From Streptomyces sp. 2114.4 (lineage in GTDB: Bacteria > Actinomycetota > Actinomycetes > Streptomycetales > Streptomycetaceae): a stretch of DNA of 64,000 bases. This document shows positions 42,086 to 49,712 of this stretch, one piece after another. The notes beneath the pieces were generated by a model. It was not told the DNA's origin and searched no databases. It worked only from the letters and a program-made list of their open reading frames with translations. Position numbers and translations under genes: made by a program. Location of the stretch: NCBI RefSeq assembly GCF_900187385.1, contig NZ_FYEY01000001.1, positions 5,456,001 to 5,520,000 on the forward strand, in the 5' to 3' direction. Numbering within the stretch: position 1 is the stretch's first letter; every line of letters starts with the position of its first letter.

Positions 42086-42305
42086 ATGGCTGCCCCGCCA
42101 CGCCCAGGGGCCCCGTGGCCCCGTGGCCCCGGACCCCCGGCCCCGTGGGCGGGGTGGGGCGGGCGCGCATCGGATGTGCGCCCGCCCCGGCCGCTCGGTG
42201 CCCCGGGCTCGATGGCCCCAGCCGCTCGGTGACCCCGGCCGCCGAGCCATCCCGGCGGTGACGTCCGGATGCGCTCGTGGGCCGTCCCGGTTCTGACAGG
42301 CCCTC

Positions 42306-43499
42306 TCAGTCGTCCCGGTCCGTCGGGGAGCCGTACTGCTCCGGATGGCGCAGGAGCGCGCCGATGTGGGCGGCGGCCGTCGACAGCCGGCTGCGGGACT
42401 CCTTCAGTTGTTCGGCCGTGACGCCGTGATCGCGCGCCGCGTCCCGCAGATCGTCGCGGAAACGGTCCAGCAGCCGGTCGAAGTCGCGGGCGGGGTCGTC
42501 GCCGGCCGGTTCCTTCGCCCACTCCGGGGCTTCCGGGGCCGGCGGAGCCCCGGCCGCCGGGCCGTCCTCGGGCTTCTCCTCGGGCAGGTCGACGCGCTCG
42601 ACCGTCACCCGGGCCCCGCCGTCCGCGCCGTCCCGCCCGGCCCCGTGCGGCTCGCCGCCCCGGCCGGCCTCGCGTGGCTCCTCGCCCCACCCGGCGCCCG
42701 ACTGGGCACCGGTGAAGAGCCCGACCTCGCGGGAGACCTCGGACAGCGCCTCGCGCAGCGCCCCCGACCAGTCGCCGGACCGCACCGCCCCCTGGGCCTG
42801 GTCCTGTACGCGCTTGATGACCCGCTGGACCTCCTCGCGCGCGAACACCTGGGCGTCCCTGGCCTGCTTACGGGCCCGCTGGGCGTCCTGCCTGGCGCGC
42901 CGGCTCTCCTCCTTGGCCCGCCGGGCCTGCTCCTTCCACTCCTCCTTGGCGCGCCGGAACTCCTCCTTCGCCTGCCGCCAGGACTCCTTGTCGCCGAACG
43001 CGGCGTCGAAGTAGTCGGCGGCCTCCGGGAAGGGGCGGCCGGCCGTGCCCTGCGTGGCGTCCGCCGCCCCGCCGCCGTTCCGTCCGGCCTTCCCTGAGCC
43101 TCCCGCGTCCTTGCGGGCCTGCTGGGCGGCCTCCCGGATCTCGCGGCGCAGATTCCGCGCCGAACCGCTGACGTCCTCCCGGATGTCGGAGGCCAGGGCG
43201 GCGACCGACTCCCGTATCTCCAGTTCAAGGTCGGCCAACTCGCCGCCACGGTCGGCGAGTTCGGCCCGGCCGGCATCGGTGATCGAGTAGACCTTGCGGC
43301 CGCCCTCGGTCGCATGGGTCACCAGTCCTTCGGCCTCCAGCTTGGCCAGCCGCGGGTAGACCGTGCCGGCGGAGGGGGCGTAGAGGCCCTGGAAGCGCTC
43401 CTCCAGAAGGCGGATGATCTCGTAGCCGTGCCGCGGCGCCTCGTCGAGCAGCTTGAGGAGGTAGAGGCGCAGGCGGCCATGGGCAAAGACGGGGGGCAT
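42306..43499 (-). CDS. PadR family regulator with a long coiled-coil C-terminus
   Basis: A 397-residue protein. Residues 1-85 are the PadR winged helix ('LRLYLLKLLDEAPRHGYEIIRLLEERF', 'SAGTVYPRLAKLEAEGLV'). The remainder is unusually long for the family: a charged coiled-coil region at about 150-235 rich in Lys/Arg/Glu/Ala ('QAKEEFRRAKEEWKEQARR') and a Pro/Gly/Glu-rich linker before a final helical segment. It lies two bases after the DUF4097 gene and is its operon partner. It probably represses the operon at the dyad upstream. Confidence 0.88.
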   Translation of the reverse strand: MPPVFAHGRLRLYLLKLLDEAPRHGYEIIRLLEERFQGLYAPSAGTVYPRLAKLEAEGLVTHATEGGRKVYSITDAGRAELADRGGELADLELEIRESVAALASDIREDVSGSARNLRREIREAAQQARKDAGGSGKAGRNGGGAADATQGTAGRPFPEAADYFDAAFGDKESWRQAKEEFRRAKEEWKEQARRAKEESRRARQDAQRARKQARDAQVFAREEVQRVIKRVQDQAQGAVRSGDWSGALREALSEVSREVGLFTGAQSGAGWGEEPREAGRGGEPHGAGRDGADGGARVTVERVDLPEEKPEDGPAAGAPPAPEAPEWAKEPAGDDPARDFDRLLDRFRDDLRDAARDHGVTAEQLKESRSRLSTAAAHIGALLRHPEQYGSPTDRDD

Positions 43500-43501
43500 G
43501 C

Positions 43502-44422
43502 TCAGAGCACCTTCTTCCCGGCGGGCGGGCCGGTGGGGGAATCGTCGTGCGAACCGGCGGAGGGGGTGCCGGGGCGGCTGTCCTCGTCCGCCGGGGAGGG
43601 GCGGCGCAGCAGGGCCAGGCCGCCGGAGACGGTGGTGACCTTGAGCGTGCCGGTGCCCGCGCCGAGCGAGCCGGTGACCTTCTTCGCGCCCCACTGGCCG
43701 CTGACCCGCAGGCCGTCGAAGGCGTTGGAGACGGTGCCGCTCGCGGTGTTGGCCTCGACCTTCGCGTCGGCCGGGTCGGGTAGCCGGATGGCGACCTCCC
43801 CGGAGACCGTCGTCAAGGCGATGTCGGCGCCCTGCCCGGGGTCCAGATCGAGGACCATGTCACCGCTGACGGAGTCGGCGTGCACCGCCCCGCCGGCCCC
43901 GTCGATGACCGTCAGATCCCCCGAGACGGAGTGGAAAAGCAGATCGCCGGTGACCGACTGTGCCTCGACATTGCCGGAGACCGTGTCGGCCCGCACCCCG
44001 CCGGTCAGCCCGACGAGGGTGCTGTCGCCGCAGACGCCGCGGACGTCCGTACGTCCCGAGATGCCGGAGACCACCGCGCAGGCGCCGACCGCACCGACCT
44101 CGACGCGGGTGCCGGCCGGCACGGTCACCGAGACCACCGCGCTGCGGTTCCACCCCTTGCGGTCGAGGAACTTCAAGAAGCCCTTCCAGGGGAGGTCCTC
44201 GTAGGCGACCGACAGGGTGCCGCTTCGGTACGAGACGGTCAGCGGCGGGCCGTGCACCTCGCCGATCTCCACGCGGGCCGGGCCGTCGTCGGCGGTGCCG
44301 ACGACGTTGACGGTGCCGTTGAGCACGCGCACGGTCAAGGCGTCGACGGGTTCGGTGACCTCCAGCGTGCGTGGTGAGGTCACCTGTGTTGGTTGGTGCG
44401 ACCACTCGGTCCCGGCTGACAT
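43502..44422 (-). CDS. DUF4097 family beta-strand repeat protein
   Basis: A 306-residue protein without signal peptide. Repeated short strands such as 'VRADTVSGNVEAQSVTGDLLFHSVSGDLTV' and 'VHADSVSGDMVLDL' form the beta-helix of DUF4097 (putative adhesin-like, YvlB-type) domains. The C-terminus is a polar Ser/Pro/Asp tail. GGGGAGG precedes the ATG at 44422. It is the first gene of an operon with a PadR regulator; in Firmicutes similar proteins belong to cell-envelope stress operons, and a related role here is inference. Confidence 0.85.
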   Translation of the reverse strand: MSAGTEWSHQPTQVTSPRTLEVTEPVDALTVRVLNGTVNVVGTADDGPARVEIGEVHGPPLTVSYRSGTLSVAYEDLPWKGFLKFLDRKGWNRSAVVSVTVPAGTRVEVGAVGACAVVSGISGRTDVRGVCGDSTLVGLTGGVRADTVSGNVEAQSVTGDLLFHSVSGDLTVIDGAGGAVHADSVSGDMVLDLDPGQGADIALTTVSGEVAIRLPDPADAKVEANTASGTVSNAFDGLRVSGQWGAKKVTGSLGAGTGTLKVTTVSGGLALLRRPSPADEDSRPGTPSAGSHDDSPTGPPAGKKVL

Positions 44423-44454
44423 GCCTGCCTCCCCTTGATCTGCTGCAACGCAAC

Positions 44455-44487
44455 ATATCGCGTCTACACCAGACACGATATATCGCG
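44455..44487. promoter_or_regulatory. Operator-like dyad upstream of the DUF4097-padR operon
   Basis: ATATCGCGTCT (44455-44465) and AGACACGATAT (44471-44481) are reverse complements at 10 of 11 positions, separated by 5 bp. An extra ATATCGCG copy overlaps the right edge (44480-44487). The size and AT-rich ends fit a PadR operator, 33-65 bp before the start codon. Confidence 0.65.
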
Positions 44488-44568
44488 GATGGGGGAAGTC
44501 AAGTGCCTCGTTCGAGGACGTCCGGAGGCGTCCGGAGAGCATCGGGGGCGCTGGGAGGTGCTGGGAGG

Positions 44569-44612
44569 CGTCGGGAGGACGTTGGGAGGACGTCGGGAGG
44601 ACATCGGGAGGA
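44569..44612. repeat. Four tandem 11-bp repeats
   Basis: CGTCGGGAGGA, CGTTGGGAGGA, CGTCGGGAGGA and CATCGGGAGGA follow each other exactly from 44569 to 44612, with degenerate copies on both sides, in the divergent gap between the DUF4097 and secreted-protein genes. Confidence 0.85.
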
Positions 44613-44749
44613 CGTGGAGAGGCCTCCGGAGCGGTCCCCTGGCGTCCTTGATCATTAAGGTGCGGAAGAGTGGAACCGCGCGGTGCCGTGGCGGAGTCCC
44701 CGGTGGTGTCACTTGATGTCGTGGCGTATGCCATGAAGGAGTCGAACAC

Positions 44750-45181
44750 GTGCGTAAAACAACGGGGTTGCTCTCGGTTCTGGTGCTCGGTGCCGCGGTG
44801 GCCGGGCCGGTCGCGTCGGCACACGCCGCGCCCGCCGCCGCTTCCGCCACCGCCGCCGCGAGCTGCCACAGTCTGGTCGTCAAGGCGAACGCGGCGAACA
44901 ACAAGGCGCTGTCGGCCGACGGTGCCCACAGCTACAAGAAGGCCATCGGCTACAACCAGGCGACCCAGAAGTACGCCGTCCAGGGGCAGGGGGCCTGCCG
45001 GCACGCCCGTCACGCGGAGGAGATCCGGGACGCGCTCCGTGGCGCCCAGCAAGGGGCGAGGAGGGCCGAGCTGAACAACAAGAGGGCCTACTACGAGCAC
45101 GACCCGCGGGCCGGGCGGGCGGCGTTCAACGATGAGGAAGACGTGAAGGTGCGGATGCGCGACGCGCTCCGCTACGTCTGA
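44750..45181 (+). CDS. Small secreted protein, function unknown
   Basis: A 143-residue protein with a clear signal peptide ('MRKTTGLLSVLVLGAAVAG...AHA', cleavage after residue 26). The mature part is Ala-, Lys- and Arg-rich, mostly helical, with two cysteines (C39, C83) that can form one disulfide, and two Tyr-rich segments. AAGGAG precedes the GTG at 44750. No family is recognised. Confidence 0.8.
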   Translation: MRKTTGLLSVLVLGAAVAGPVASAHAAPAAASATAAASCHSLVVKANAANNKALSADGAHSYKKAIGYNQATQKYAVQGQGACRHARHAEEIRDALRGAQQGARRAELNNKRAYYEHDPRAGRAAFNDEEDVKVRMRDALRYV

Positions 45182-45331
45182 TCCAGGCCTGTTCGTCCAC
45201 GGCCCGCCGCCCGCGCGGCGGTGGGCCAAACGCGGCGCGCGCGAGCCCCGCGCGGAGGGGCGGCCCCCGCCGCATGGGCCGGTGCCGGTGCCGGCCCCTG
45301 CCACGCCGTACGCGGGGCAGGGACCGGCCCG

Positions 45332-45514
45332 CTACTCGTCCTCGTCCTCGTCGTCCAGCCGGGCCAGCCACGTGGCCAGCCGCTCCACCGGCACCTCGAA
45401 GTCCGGGTTCAGGTCGACGAACGTCCGCAGCTGGTCGGCCACCCACCCGAGGGAGACCTCCTCCTCGCCGCGCCGGCTCTCCAGCTCTTCGATGCCACGG
45501 TCAGTGAAATACAC
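45332..45514 (-). CDS. DUF6104-type small acidic protein
   Basis: A 60-residue protein beginning 'YFTDRGIEELESRRGEEEVSLGWVADQLRTF' and ending in an Asp/Glu run ('DDEDEDE'). I recall this as a conserved Streptomyces family (DUF6104) of unknown function. The GTG at 45514 is preferred to the ATG at 45535 because homologues start at 'YFTDRG' and GGTGGAGAG precedes it. Confidence 0.75.
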   Translation of the reverse strand: MYFTDRGIEELESRRGEEEVSLGWVADQLRTFVDLNPDFEVPVERLATWLARLDDEDEDE

Positions 45515-45668
45515 GCGCTCTCCACCAGGGGTCATGGGTCATTCCCGGCCAGGATAGGCAGGCTCATGGACCTCTCGCGCCACAGGCGCCCGAAGGCTAG
45601 CCTGATCACCTTGTCAACGGTCCCGCGGTGATCGGGGAATTGCCGCCCACGGGGAGCAGGAGGCCGTG

Positions 45669-46097
45669 ATGCACGAGCGCGCGCAGCGCATCGAACTGCC
45701 CGACGGTACGGCGGTCTGGGCCCGGGTCTCCCGGCTCGACGCCCCGGGGCTCGACGGGCCGGACGACATGGACGGGACCGACGGCGAATTCGAGGACGTC
45801 GGCGCCTGGGACGCGCTCGGCGCCCGTGTCGAGGGACTGCGCGAGGTGGTCGGCGGGGTCGCCGCCAGCGTCCGCCAGGCCACCGAACGGGTCGCGCCGC
45901 ACGAGACCAGTGTGACCTTCGGCGTGGAGCTGTCGGCCAAGCCGGGCAAGGCCGTCGCCCTGCTCGCGGACGGCGAGGCGAAGGCCAACCTCTCGGTCAC
46001 GCTCACCTGGCGCCGCGCGGACGAGGCGCCGTCGGCGGCACAGCCGCACGGGGGGCCCGCGGCCGGCCGCCGGGAGCCGGACGATGCGAGCCGCTGA
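45669..46097 (+). CDS. Trypsin-co-occurring domain 1 (Trypco1/CU044_2847-like) protein
   Basis: A 142-residue cytosolic protein. It starts with 'RIELPDGTAVWARV', has an acidic middle, and a conserved-looking beta-rich end 'ETSVTFGVELSAKPGKAVALLADGEAKANLSVTLTWRR', the pattern of the Trypco1 domain that accompanies trypsin-like proteins of conflict systems. AGGAGG precedes the ATG at 45669. Its TGA overlaps the ATG of the protease gene by one base, so the two are coupled. It could be a regulator or substrate of the protease; this is inference from co-occurrence. Confidence 0.78.
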   Translation: MHERAQRIELPDGTAVWARVSRLDAPGLDGPDDMDGTDGEFEDVGAWDALGARVEGLREVVGGVAASVRQATERVAPHETSVTFGVELSAKPGKAVALLADGEAKANLSVTLTWRRADEAPSAAQPHGGPAAGRREPDDASR

Positions 46098-48304
46098 TGA
46101 CGACTTCCGAGGGCCAGGCCGCCGGCCGCGGTGACCGTGCCCACTACGCACAGCTCCTCGACCACGCCGGGCGCGCCACCGTCGCCCTGCGCCCCGCCCC
46201 GGGCGCGCCCGCGGGGCGGCCGTGGGGCAGCGGGGTGCTGATCGCCCCGGGCTGGGTGCTGACCTGCGCCCATGTGCTCGCGGCGGGCGACGGGCGGCGC
46301 CGTGGCACGGGCCCGGACGGCGTCTTCGGGGTCGCGTTCGGCGGCCGGGTGGTGCCCGCGCGGGCGGCCTACGACCTGAGCCGGCCCGACCCGGCGGCCG
46401 GGCCCGCCGCCGCCCGCGCCGATCTCGCGCTGGTCCGGCTGCTCGACCCGGAGACCGAGCACCCCTGCGCCTGGCTCAGCGATCAGCCGGCGACGCTCCT
46501 GGAGGACGCCTATATCTTCCGCGGCCACGACGGATGCGGCACACGGGGGAGGGCGGCGGAAGACGGCACGCGGGAGCCGGACGACGACCGCGCCCCCCGC
46601 GCCCCCCTGGCGCCGCGGGCCGGGCGCCGTGCGCCCGCCGATCCCGCGGCCCCGCACGCCCCCGGTGCCCCCACCACACCCACCACCCCCGTCGACCCCT
46701 TCATCGCCGTCCGCTTCGGCGCCCGGGACGCCCGGGGGCTGCAGTTCGGCAGCGATGTACGGGTCACCCCCGGCGCCTCCGGCGGGCCGCTGATCGACTG
46801 TGACCGCGGCGAGGTGGTCGGCATCGTCAAGGGCCGCCACCAGCAGGACCACGTCGGGCTCGCGGTGCCGGTCACCGCGCTGCGCGGGCTAGGGCCCGAA
46901 CACCTGGTCCCGGGCGCCGAGGGCCTGGGACCCGACCCGTACCACGCGCTGATGAGCCTGCACGACCGCTGGCACTGGGCCGGCCAGGAGCTCGGCCGCG
47001 CCGCCGGGCCGACCTGGTTCGACGCCCAGCACGCGATCATGTCGGGCCGGGGCCGCCTGTGGGGCGTACAGGAGCGGCTGCAGGCGCTGGACCTGCTCGC
47101 CCGGCTGCCCGCACCGCGCGATCCGCTGCTCGTGGAGGCCGCGGTCGGCGAGGTGCTGGACCGCGGGGACCGGCCCGGGGCCTGGGCGCTGCGTACCTGG
47201 CGGGACGGTCACGGCGCGCTCTACCAGGGCAGCGACCCGTACACGGAGCTGCGCGCCTTTGTGCACTACCTGCGGATCGTGGCGCAGCTGACCGCCGACG
47301 AGGTGCGGGACGTGCCGGGCGAACAGGCCGCCGCGGTACGCGGACAGGCGCTCCGCCTCGCGGAGTTCGTCCAGGCCAAGGCGGTGGTACTGCAGCCCCA
47401 GGACCGCCGCAGGATAGGGCCGGTACGCCGCCGCCCGCGCTCCGTACTCGTCGAGTTCGAGCCGCTGTTCTACGACGAGGGCGGACCGGAGCTCTTCAAC
47501 TGGTCGGTCAGCGAGGGCTACGGCCAGGGGCAGTGGCTGCGGGTGGACGTCCAGGAGTCGGCCGGCGGGGTGCCGTTCGAGCAGGCGCGGGAGCAGGTGC
47601 TGCGGCGGCTCGGCGGGCGGCTGCTGCGGGCGGACGGCGACGCCGGGCCGGGCGCCCGGGTACGCCTGGAGGTCGCCGTCCCCGAAGGCCACTGGCACAC
47701 CGCCGCCGGCCAGTGGGAGGTCGCCGCCTCGACCCGGCGCACCGCCCGGCTGCGGCCGGTGGGCTCGGGACGCGCGGTGATCCTGCGGGACCAGGGGCGG
47801 CGCGAGCAGGTCGACCCGGCCTGGCTGCGCCGCTTTCAGGGCCTGGCCGCCGCCCCTGAACTGCAGGCGCTGCGCATCGCGCCGCACCCGGGCGGCGACG
47901 CGGCGCGCGGCTCCGACGAGGCGGTCTGGCGGCTGCTGGAGACGGCCGCCGAGGGAGCGCTGCCCGCCCTGTGCCATACGGTCGCCGACGGCTTCGGGCG
48001 GGACGCGGTCGGCGCCGTCCTGGACACCGGCTTCCCGGCCGGGCTGTGGCCGGCCGGCGGCCACGGCGAGGAGCGGGGCTGCGATGCCGGATGCGAGGAA
48101 TTCCACCGCGGGGTACGGGAGTTGCTGCAGGGATCGGGCGGGCTGGCCCGGCTCCCCGAGCTGGTCAGGCAACTGCGCGCCAAGGCCGCCGGCGCCGCCG
48201 AGGAGGGCATGCACTGGGCCCGCGACCTGGTGCTCCTCTACGACGACCCGGAGGACCCGATCCCGCCGCTCTTCACGGACCGCCCCCAGCTGTCCCCGCA
48301 ATGA
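46097..48304 (+). CDS. Trypsin-like serine protease with VMAP-type C-terminal domain
   Basis: A 735-residue cytosolic protein without signal peptide. Residues 25-275 are a trypsin-fold domain with a complete triad: H59 ('TCAHVL'), D109 ('ADLALVRL') and S228 ('GASGGPL'). An Ala/Pro/Arg-rich insertion (about 150-199) interrupts it. The remaining 450 residues resemble the middle and C-terminal domains of vWA-MoxR-associated proteins (VMAP): helical 'MSGRGRLWGVQERLQALDLLARLP', then a beta-rich part ending in 'LLYDDPEDPIPPL'. By analogy it is the effector released or activated by the MoxR and vWA partners encoded next. Not experimentally known. Confidence 0.8.
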   Translation: MTTSEGQAAGRGDRAHYAQLLDHAGRATVALRPAPGAPAGRPWGSGVLIAPGWVLTCAHVLAAGDGRRRGTGPDGVFGVAFGGRVVPARAAYDLSRPDPAAGPAAARADLALVRLLDPETEHPCAWLSDQPATLLEDAYIFRGHDGCGTRGRAAEDGTREPDDDRAPRAPLAPRAGRRAPADPAAPHAPGAPTTPTTPVDPFIAVRFGARDARGLQFGSDVRVTPGASGGPLIDCDRGEVVGIVKGRHQQDHVGLAVPVTALRGLGPEHLVPGAEGLGPDPYHALMSLHDRWHWAGQELGRAAGPTWFDAQHAIMSGRGRLWGVQERLQALDLLARLPAPRDPLLVEAAVGEVLDRGDRPGAWALRTWRDGHGALYQGSDPYTELRAFVHYLRIVAQLTADEVRDVPGEQAAAVRGQALRLAEFVQAKAVVLQPQDRRRIGPVRRRPRSVLVEFEPLFYDEGGPELFNWSVSEGYGQGQWLRVDVQESAGGVPFEQAREQVLRRLGGRLLRADGDAGPGARVRLEVAVPEGHWHTAAGQWEVAASTRRTARLRPVGSGRAVILRDQGRREQVDPAWLRRFQGLAAAPELQALRIAPHPGGDAARGSDEAVWRLLETAAEGALPALCHTVADGFGRDAVGAVLDTGFPAGLWPAGGHGEERGCDAGCEEFHRGVRELLQGSGGLARLPELVRQLRAKAAGAAEEGMHWARDLVLLYDDPEDPIPPLFTDRPQLSPQ

Positions 48305-48656
48305 ACGGGGCACGGAGCCGCCCCCTCGCTCGTCCGGGCGCCGCGCACGCCCCCCTGCGCCTCGCACGCGCCCGGTGCCCACCTCTGCCGCGTCCGCCCC
48401 TCCCGCGGCAAGTGGCGCCCTGTGCACGGCACTTGGCCGCCCGCGATGCTCCTGCGGGAGACCGGAAACCGCCCCGCGCGCTTCCGTCCGGCTGAGTACT
48501 GTCATAGCGTCGTGGAAGACTTGTCCGTGAGGCGCACCTGCGTGATGGCAGGTGGCGGACGTGGGGGAGGCCGGGGTGGACGATGCCGACGTCTCCGGCG
48601 CTCCGCCATGACCATCGCTCCTGACCGAGGCCTGGCCGGCGACGAGGAGTTCCGAC
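48305..48656. other. 352-bp gap between the protease and MoxR genes, with a hairpin
   Basis: No gene is seen. CACCTGC (48535-48541) and GCAGGTG (48548-48554) form a perfect 7-bp hairpin about 100 bp before the MoxR start. The gap is large for an operon and may contain an internal promoter. Confidence 0.5.
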
Positions 48657-49712
48657 GTGAGCGACTGGCTCATCTACCGTGGCGCGGGGGCACCGCACGA
48701 CGGAATTGAGCACCTTCCGCCGCCACCCCCATGGCGCGATTTCGACGGTGGCCCTCTGGTGGCGCCGCCCGCCGCCCTCGACCCCTCCTCCGAGCGCAGG
48801 CTCGGCGTGCAGCACCGTGAAGCCAGCCACCACCGCCCCGGCGAGACCGAGCGCGAGCTGGTCAACGCCGCCCTCTATCTGCGCCGTCCGCTGCTGGTGA
48901 CCGGCGCGCCGGGCAGCGGCAAGAGCACCCTGGCGCATTCGGTCGCCTACGAACTCGGCCTCGGCCGGGTGCTCGGCTGGCCGGTCGTCAGCCGCAGCAC
49001 CCTGCGCGACGGCCTGTACGACTACGACGCCATCGGCCGCCTCCAGGACCTCCAGATCGCCCGCGCGGCCCCGGCCGCCGCGGACGACGAGGTGGCGGCC
49101 GGCCCGGACCCCACCGACGAACCCGGCGGCGGGATCGGCCGCTACATCCGCCTCGGCCCGCTGGGCACGGCCCTGCTGCCCGCCGCCCGGCCCCGCGTCC
49201 TGCTCGTCGACGAGCTCGACAAGAGCGATATCGACCTGCCCAATGACCTCCTCAATGTGCTGGAGGAAGGGGAGTTCCGGATTCCGGAGCTGGAGCGGCT
49301 GGCCGGATCCGCTCCCGAGGTGGAGGTGCTGAGCGACGACGGCGCGCGGGTGACGGTGCGCGACGGCCGGGTGCGCTGCCACGCCTTCCCCTTCATCGTC
49401 CTCACCAGCAACGGCGAACGCGACTTCCCGGCGCCCCTGCTGCGCCGCTGTATCCACCTCCACATCCCGGTGCCCGACAAGGAGCGGCTGGCCGCCATGG
49501 TGCGGGCCCACTTCGGCGAGGGCGCGGCCGAGCGCTACGAAGCGGTGATCGACGGCTTCCTGGACCGCGAGCCCGGCGATGTCCGCGCCGTCGACCAGCT
49601 CTTCAACGCCATCCACCTCACGCAGAAGGCCGGCTGGACGGACGAGGACGAGGAGGAGACCCGGCGGCGTCTGACGGCGGAGCTGATGCGGCCTCTCGAT
49701 CGGACGAGGTGA
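48657..49712 (+). CDS. MoxR-type AAA+ ATPase
   Basis: A 351-residue AAA+ protein. A Pro-rich N-terminus is followed by Walker A 'GAPGSGKST' (83-91), Walker B 'LLVDELDKSD' (D185, E186), sensor 1 'LTSNGERDFP' and the arginine finger 'PLLRRC'. A C-terminal lid domain follows. MoxR ATPases remodel partner proteins together with vWA proteins. GAGGAG precedes the GTG at 48657. Its stop overlaps the start of the vWA-TPR gene by four bases (GTGA), which supports a two-protein machine. Confidence 0.9.
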   Translation: MSDWLIYRGAGAPHDGIEHLPPPPPWRDFDGGPLVAPPAALDPSSERRLGVQHREASHHRPGETERELVNAALYLRRPLLVTGAPGSGKSTLAHSVAYELGLGRVLGWPVVSRSTLRDGLYDYDAIGRLQDLQIARAAPAAADDEVAAGPDPTDEPGGGIGRYIRLGPLGTALLPAARPRVLLVDELDKSDIDLPNDLLNVLEEGEFRIPELERLAGSAPEVEVLSDDGARVTVRDGRVRCHAFPFIVLTSNGERDFPAPLLRRCIHLHIPVPDKERLAAMVRAHFGEGAAERYEAVIDGFLDREPGDVRAVDQLFNAIHLTQKAGWTDEDEEETRRRLTAELMRPLDRTR

